Assembly (NCBI GenBank): GCA_003229065.1
Contig: QIHJ01000307.1
Location: forward strand, 1-7,506
Length of the DNA: 7,506 nucleotides
Source: Candidatus Dadabacteria bacterium
Lineage (GTDB): Bacteria; Desulfobacterota_D; UBA1144; Nemesobacterales; UBA2774
Direction of reading: 5' to 3'
In this document: positions 5,692 through 7,506 of the stretch, in pieces
How positions within the stretch are numbered: position 1 is the first letter of the stretch
How the letters are laid out: the number at the start of each line of letters is the position of its first letter
Position numbers and translations under genes: made by a program
The notes under the pieces: generated by a model
Told to the model about the DNA's origin: nothing
Seen by the model: the letters and a program-made list of their open reading frames with translations, nothing else
Database searches by the model: none

Positions 5692-6438
5692 TTAGAACAA
5701 GCCCAGAAGCTTTAAGGACATAATAAGTATAGCGAGAATTAGCACGTAGCGTATTATCTTCTCACCGCCCCTTACAGATATACGGGCCGCCCACCAGCCT
5801 CCAAGACCGTTTCCCACAGCGAGTACAAGTCCGAGCAGCCAGTCTACATTATCTGTCCAAATGAAAATAAAGAGGGCGGGTATTGTAAAAATCAAAGTGA
5901 TAAAGACCTTATGCATATTTACGAATACAAGGTTTATTTTTAGCAGATGATATAGTGCGGCCATAATCAAAAACCCGACTCCAACCTGAACGAACCCACC
6001 GTAAAACCCTATTGCAAACATTATCGGATATATAAGCCAAGTCTTCTTCCCTTCCTCGCTTGTAATACCATTCTTAGACTTAGGGACAATCATTGAAATG
6101 ACTATTCCAATCATTATCAAGCCAAGGATTCTTTCAAACCACTCATCGCTTATTCTGACTGCGATTATAGCCCCCAGGATAGCCCCGGGAATGGTGAGGG
6201 CAGCTAGTCTCAGGCTCAGATTTAATCCGGATATCTTCTCTTTACGAAACGATAGAGTCGCGAACAGGCTCTGTATCAAAATCCCGACCCTGTTGGTGCC
6301 GTTTGCAGCAGCGCTATCAAGCCCCAAGAAAATAAGAGCGGGCAAGGTTAGACTTGAGCCCCCACCTGCCATAACGTTAATTACGCCGGCCACCACACCT
6401 ACACCGAAGAGCAATAGTATTTCCAAGTATTCAGGCAT
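5692..6438 (-). CDS. TauE/SafE family membrane exporter
   Basis: A 248-residue inner-membrane protein of the TauE/SafE (sulfite or organosulfonate exporter-like) family. It has about eight hydrophobic segments: roughly 5-25, 30-45, 72-94, 102-118, 135-164, 170-193, 200-216 and 230-247. The family's internal duplication shows as GVINVMAGGGSSLTLPAL (18-35) and GFYGGFVQVGVGFL (144-157), each a Gly-rich stretch at the start of a repeat. NGTNRVG at 46-52 is also characteristic. Basic loops (RKEK 65-68, KK 131-132) separate segments. The ATG at 6438 has a modest GTGGAA ribosome site. No sulfur-metabolism gene is adjacent, so the transported ion is unknown. An inverted repeat and TATAAT box upstream suggest its own regulated promoter. 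The family call is strong and the substrate is open. Confidence 0.9.
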   Translation of the reverse strand: MPEYLEILLLFGVGVVAGVINVMAGGGSSLTLPALIFLGLDSAAANGTNRVGILIQSLFATLSFRKEKISGLNLSLRLAALTIPGAILGAIIAVRISDEWFERILGLIMIGIVISMIVPKSKNGITSEEGKKTWLIYPIMFAIGFYGGFVQVGVGFLIMAALYHLLKINLVFVNMHKVFITLIFTIPALFIFIWTDNVDWLLGLVLAVGNGLGGWWAARISVRGGEKIIRYVLILAILIMSLKLLGLF

Positions 6439-6485
6439 CTATTCCACGAATCCCACGGATATTAAAATCACATACCGGTCGGGTA

Positions 6486-6514
6486 ATTATACTTTTTTAT
6501 CACAATTGATAAAA
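6486..6514 (-). promoter_or_regulatory. probable promoter and operator of the exporter gene
   Basis: On the - strand a perfect TATAAT (complement of 6486-6491) lies about 48 bases before the exporter ATG. Directly upstream, covering the place of the -35 box, is the perfect inverted repeat TTTTATCA (6495-6502), CAAT, TGATAAAA (6507-6514). No good -35 hexamer exists at the normal distance. This suggests either an activator-dependent promoter or an operator overlapping a weak -35. The regulator is not identified. Confidence 0.5.
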
Positions 6515-6649
6515 TACTCGTAATCAGGAAGTAAGGGGATATCGTTTGGGGTAATCTCCTATGTGTTATTAAAAGTGCTAAGCGGCAGGGGTAAAGAGGT
6601 CCACTGGCTTATCTAGGTATTCTCTTTATTCTTCGTTGCCAGATACATA

Positions 6650-6675
6650 TGGCTCGCACAGTAGTTTCAGAGCCA
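6650..6675 (-). repeat. inverted repeat just after pgl, possible 3' hairpin
   Basis: TGGCTC (6650-6655) and GAGCCA (6670-6675) form a perfect six-pair stem with a 14-base loop, starting four bases after the pgl stop codon. There is no T tract on the - strand side, so it is not a standard intrinsic terminator. It may stabilise the transcript end or act with a termination factor. The rest of the 240-base gap to the exporter gene shows no gene. Confidence 0.35.
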
Positions 6676-6678
6676 GAA

Positions 6679-7404
6679 TCAAAGCTCCGGGGCAGCAGCC
6701 TTGTCCAGGTACCATTCGAGAACGCCGTCTTCGGGGCTTACCATAGAGGCGGGATATGGAAGGGGCTTATCGCCCTTCTCCATAATCTCTTTAAGCACAG
6801 GGATCTTTGAATCTCCGGCTACGAGAAACGAGACTCTCTTTGCGTTATTTAATACCGGAAAAGTTACGCTTATTCTCTTTTGTCCCGTTTCCGGGTGAGT
6901 TGCCACGACACAGACTTTCTCCCTTTCCTCGAGCGTAGGGGCTCCCGGGAAAAGAGACGCAGTATGCCCGTCCGGGCCCATACCCAGGAATATCCAGTCG
7001 AAACGGGGAAAACCGTTTGCCGATAACGGGATGAACTCTTTAATTTCTTCTTCGTACCTGAGTGCTTCGTTATGGGGAGGGTCTTCGCCCAGTACTCTGT
7101 GAATGCTGCCTGAAGGAATGACTATCTTTGAAAGAAGCGCGATATTTGTCATTTTATAATTGCTTTCGTCGTTGTCGGGAGGCACGCACCTCTCGTCGCC
7201 CCAGAAAAACACGACATTACCCCAAGATATGCTTTCACGGTACTGATCGGCTAAGATCTCAAAAAACGTTTTCGGAGTATGGCCGCCTGAGAGAGCTACG
7301 GTCAGAGAATCACCTGAAGCTGCCTTCTCGCTTACGGCCGCGCTGAAGTCTCGGGCAAGCTGCCCTGCTAACTCTTTTGAATCATTGAATAAGTATTTTT
7401 TCAT
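6679..7404 (-). CDS. pgl: 6-phosphogluconolactonase
   Basis: Hydrolyses 6-phosphogluconolactone to 6-phosphogluconate in the oxidative pentose-phosphate pathway, in the cytoplasm. With the chosen start it has 241 residues, normal for the family. Motifs: ALSGGHTP at 37-44, WGDERCVPPD at 68-77 followed by SNY at 81-83, GMGPDGHTASLFPG at 141-154 with the catalytic-site His147, KRISVTFPVLN at 176-186 and the C-terminal LPYPASMV (215-222) and WYLDKAA (231-237). The start is the ATG at 7404: GGGAG (complement of 7411-7415) is six bases upstream. A longer frame from a TTG at 7425 would include that ribosome site and is unlikely. A reading frame ends 45 bases upstream on the same strand, so pgl is probably the second gene of an operon. 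Glucose-6-phosphate dehydrogenase is a common upstream partner but is not recognisable here. Confidence 0.96.
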   Translation of the reverse strand: MKKYLFNDSKELAGQLARDFSAAVSEKAASGDSLTVALSGGHTPKTFFEILADQYRESISWGNVVFFWGDERCVPPDNDESNYKMTNIALLSKIVIPSGSIHRVLGEDPPHNEALRYEEEIKEFIPLSANGFPRFDWIFLGMGPDGHTASLFPGAPTLEEREKVCVVATHPETGQKRISVTFPVLNNAKRVSFLVAGDSKIPVLKEIMEKGDKPLPYPASMVSPEDGVLEWYLDKAAAPEL

Positions 7405-7449
7405 TACGGTCTCCCAAAACGTCAAGCGGCAACCAAACCTTTTTACGCC

Positions 7450-7506
7450 CTATAACTCGCAGTACTCACCGTCGTGAACCAGGTTCTTGCACGGGTAACG
7501 CCAGTC
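7450..7506 (-). CDS. C-terminal end of an unidentified upstream gene
   Basis: The - strand frame DWRYPCKNLVHDGEYCEL runs in from the window edge and ends at TAG (complement of 7450-7452), 45 bases before the pgl start. Only 18 residues are visible, with two cysteines. The sequence does not look like a glucose-6-phosphate dehydrogenase end that I recognise. It is plausible as a real gene end because it is in operon position, but such a short open frame can occur by chance. Confidence 0.35.
   Translation of the reverse strand, partial: DWRYPCKNLVHDGEYCEL

Noticed and set aside
6098..6523. 141-codon + strand open frame opposite the exporter gene
   Set aside because: Antisense to a clear TauE/SafE membrane protein; its composition mirrors the opposite frame and no ribosome site is seen.
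7405..7425. Upstream TTG start for pgl
   Set aside because: The seven extra residues would cover the GGGAG ribosome site that is correctly placed for the ATG at 7404, where the family's N-terminus also begins.

Overview
The window looks like ordinary chromosomal DNA from a free-living bacterium. It carries an MEP-pathway isoprenoid enzyme (ispH), a pentose-phosphate enzyme (pgl), a sigma-70-family factor, Shine-Dalgarno-type starts and compact intergenic gaps. Base composition is intermediate. I cannot assign a phylum from the sequence alone. No rRNA, tRNA, CRISPR array, insertion sequence or phage gene is visible, and no gene-free stretch exceeds 300 bases.

Left part, + strand. Positions 1-831 are the 3' part of a galactokinase-like GHMP kinase gene whose start lies outside the window. 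Next comes a MarR-type repressor gene (954-1550) with an unusual six-cysteine C-terminal tail, then a group-2-like sigma-70 factor gene (1655-2764). The main regulatory signal of the window is here. The same 14-base palindromic element (TTTAGGTATCCTAA) lies in front of both the MarR gene and the sigma gene, each time followed exactly 16 bases later by another TAGGT half-site. This suggests that the MarR protein represses itself and the sigma factor, giving a switch in which a cysteine- or metal-sensing repressor gates an alternative sigma factor.

Middle part. ispH lies on the - strand (2872-3819), convergent with the sigma gene. A short-chain dehydrogenase gene (4079-4867, + strand) diverges from it. 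The dehydrogenase converges, with only nine bases between stop codons, on a small P-loop kinase of the uridine-kinase-like class (4877-5479, - strand). The ispH-dehydrogenase gap holds a good ispH -10 box, a 10-base palindrome and a 16-codon open frame that resembles the start of a SufU/NifU-type scaffold, probably a relic or chance.

Right part, - strand. A TauE/SafE-type membrane exporter gene (5692-6438) has a perfect TATAAT box and an adjacent 8-base-arm inverted repeat upstream. A separate perfect 12-base palindrome lies beyond its 3' end. Then comes 6-phosphogluconolactonase (6679-7404, start corrected to an ATG with a good ribosome site), preceded by the last 18 codons of another - strand reading frame that runs off the window.

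Apart from the MarR-sigma pair, the genes are metabolic and do not form one obvious pathway. The repressor, its paired operators and the sigma factor are the strongest candidate for a little-described regulatory system.
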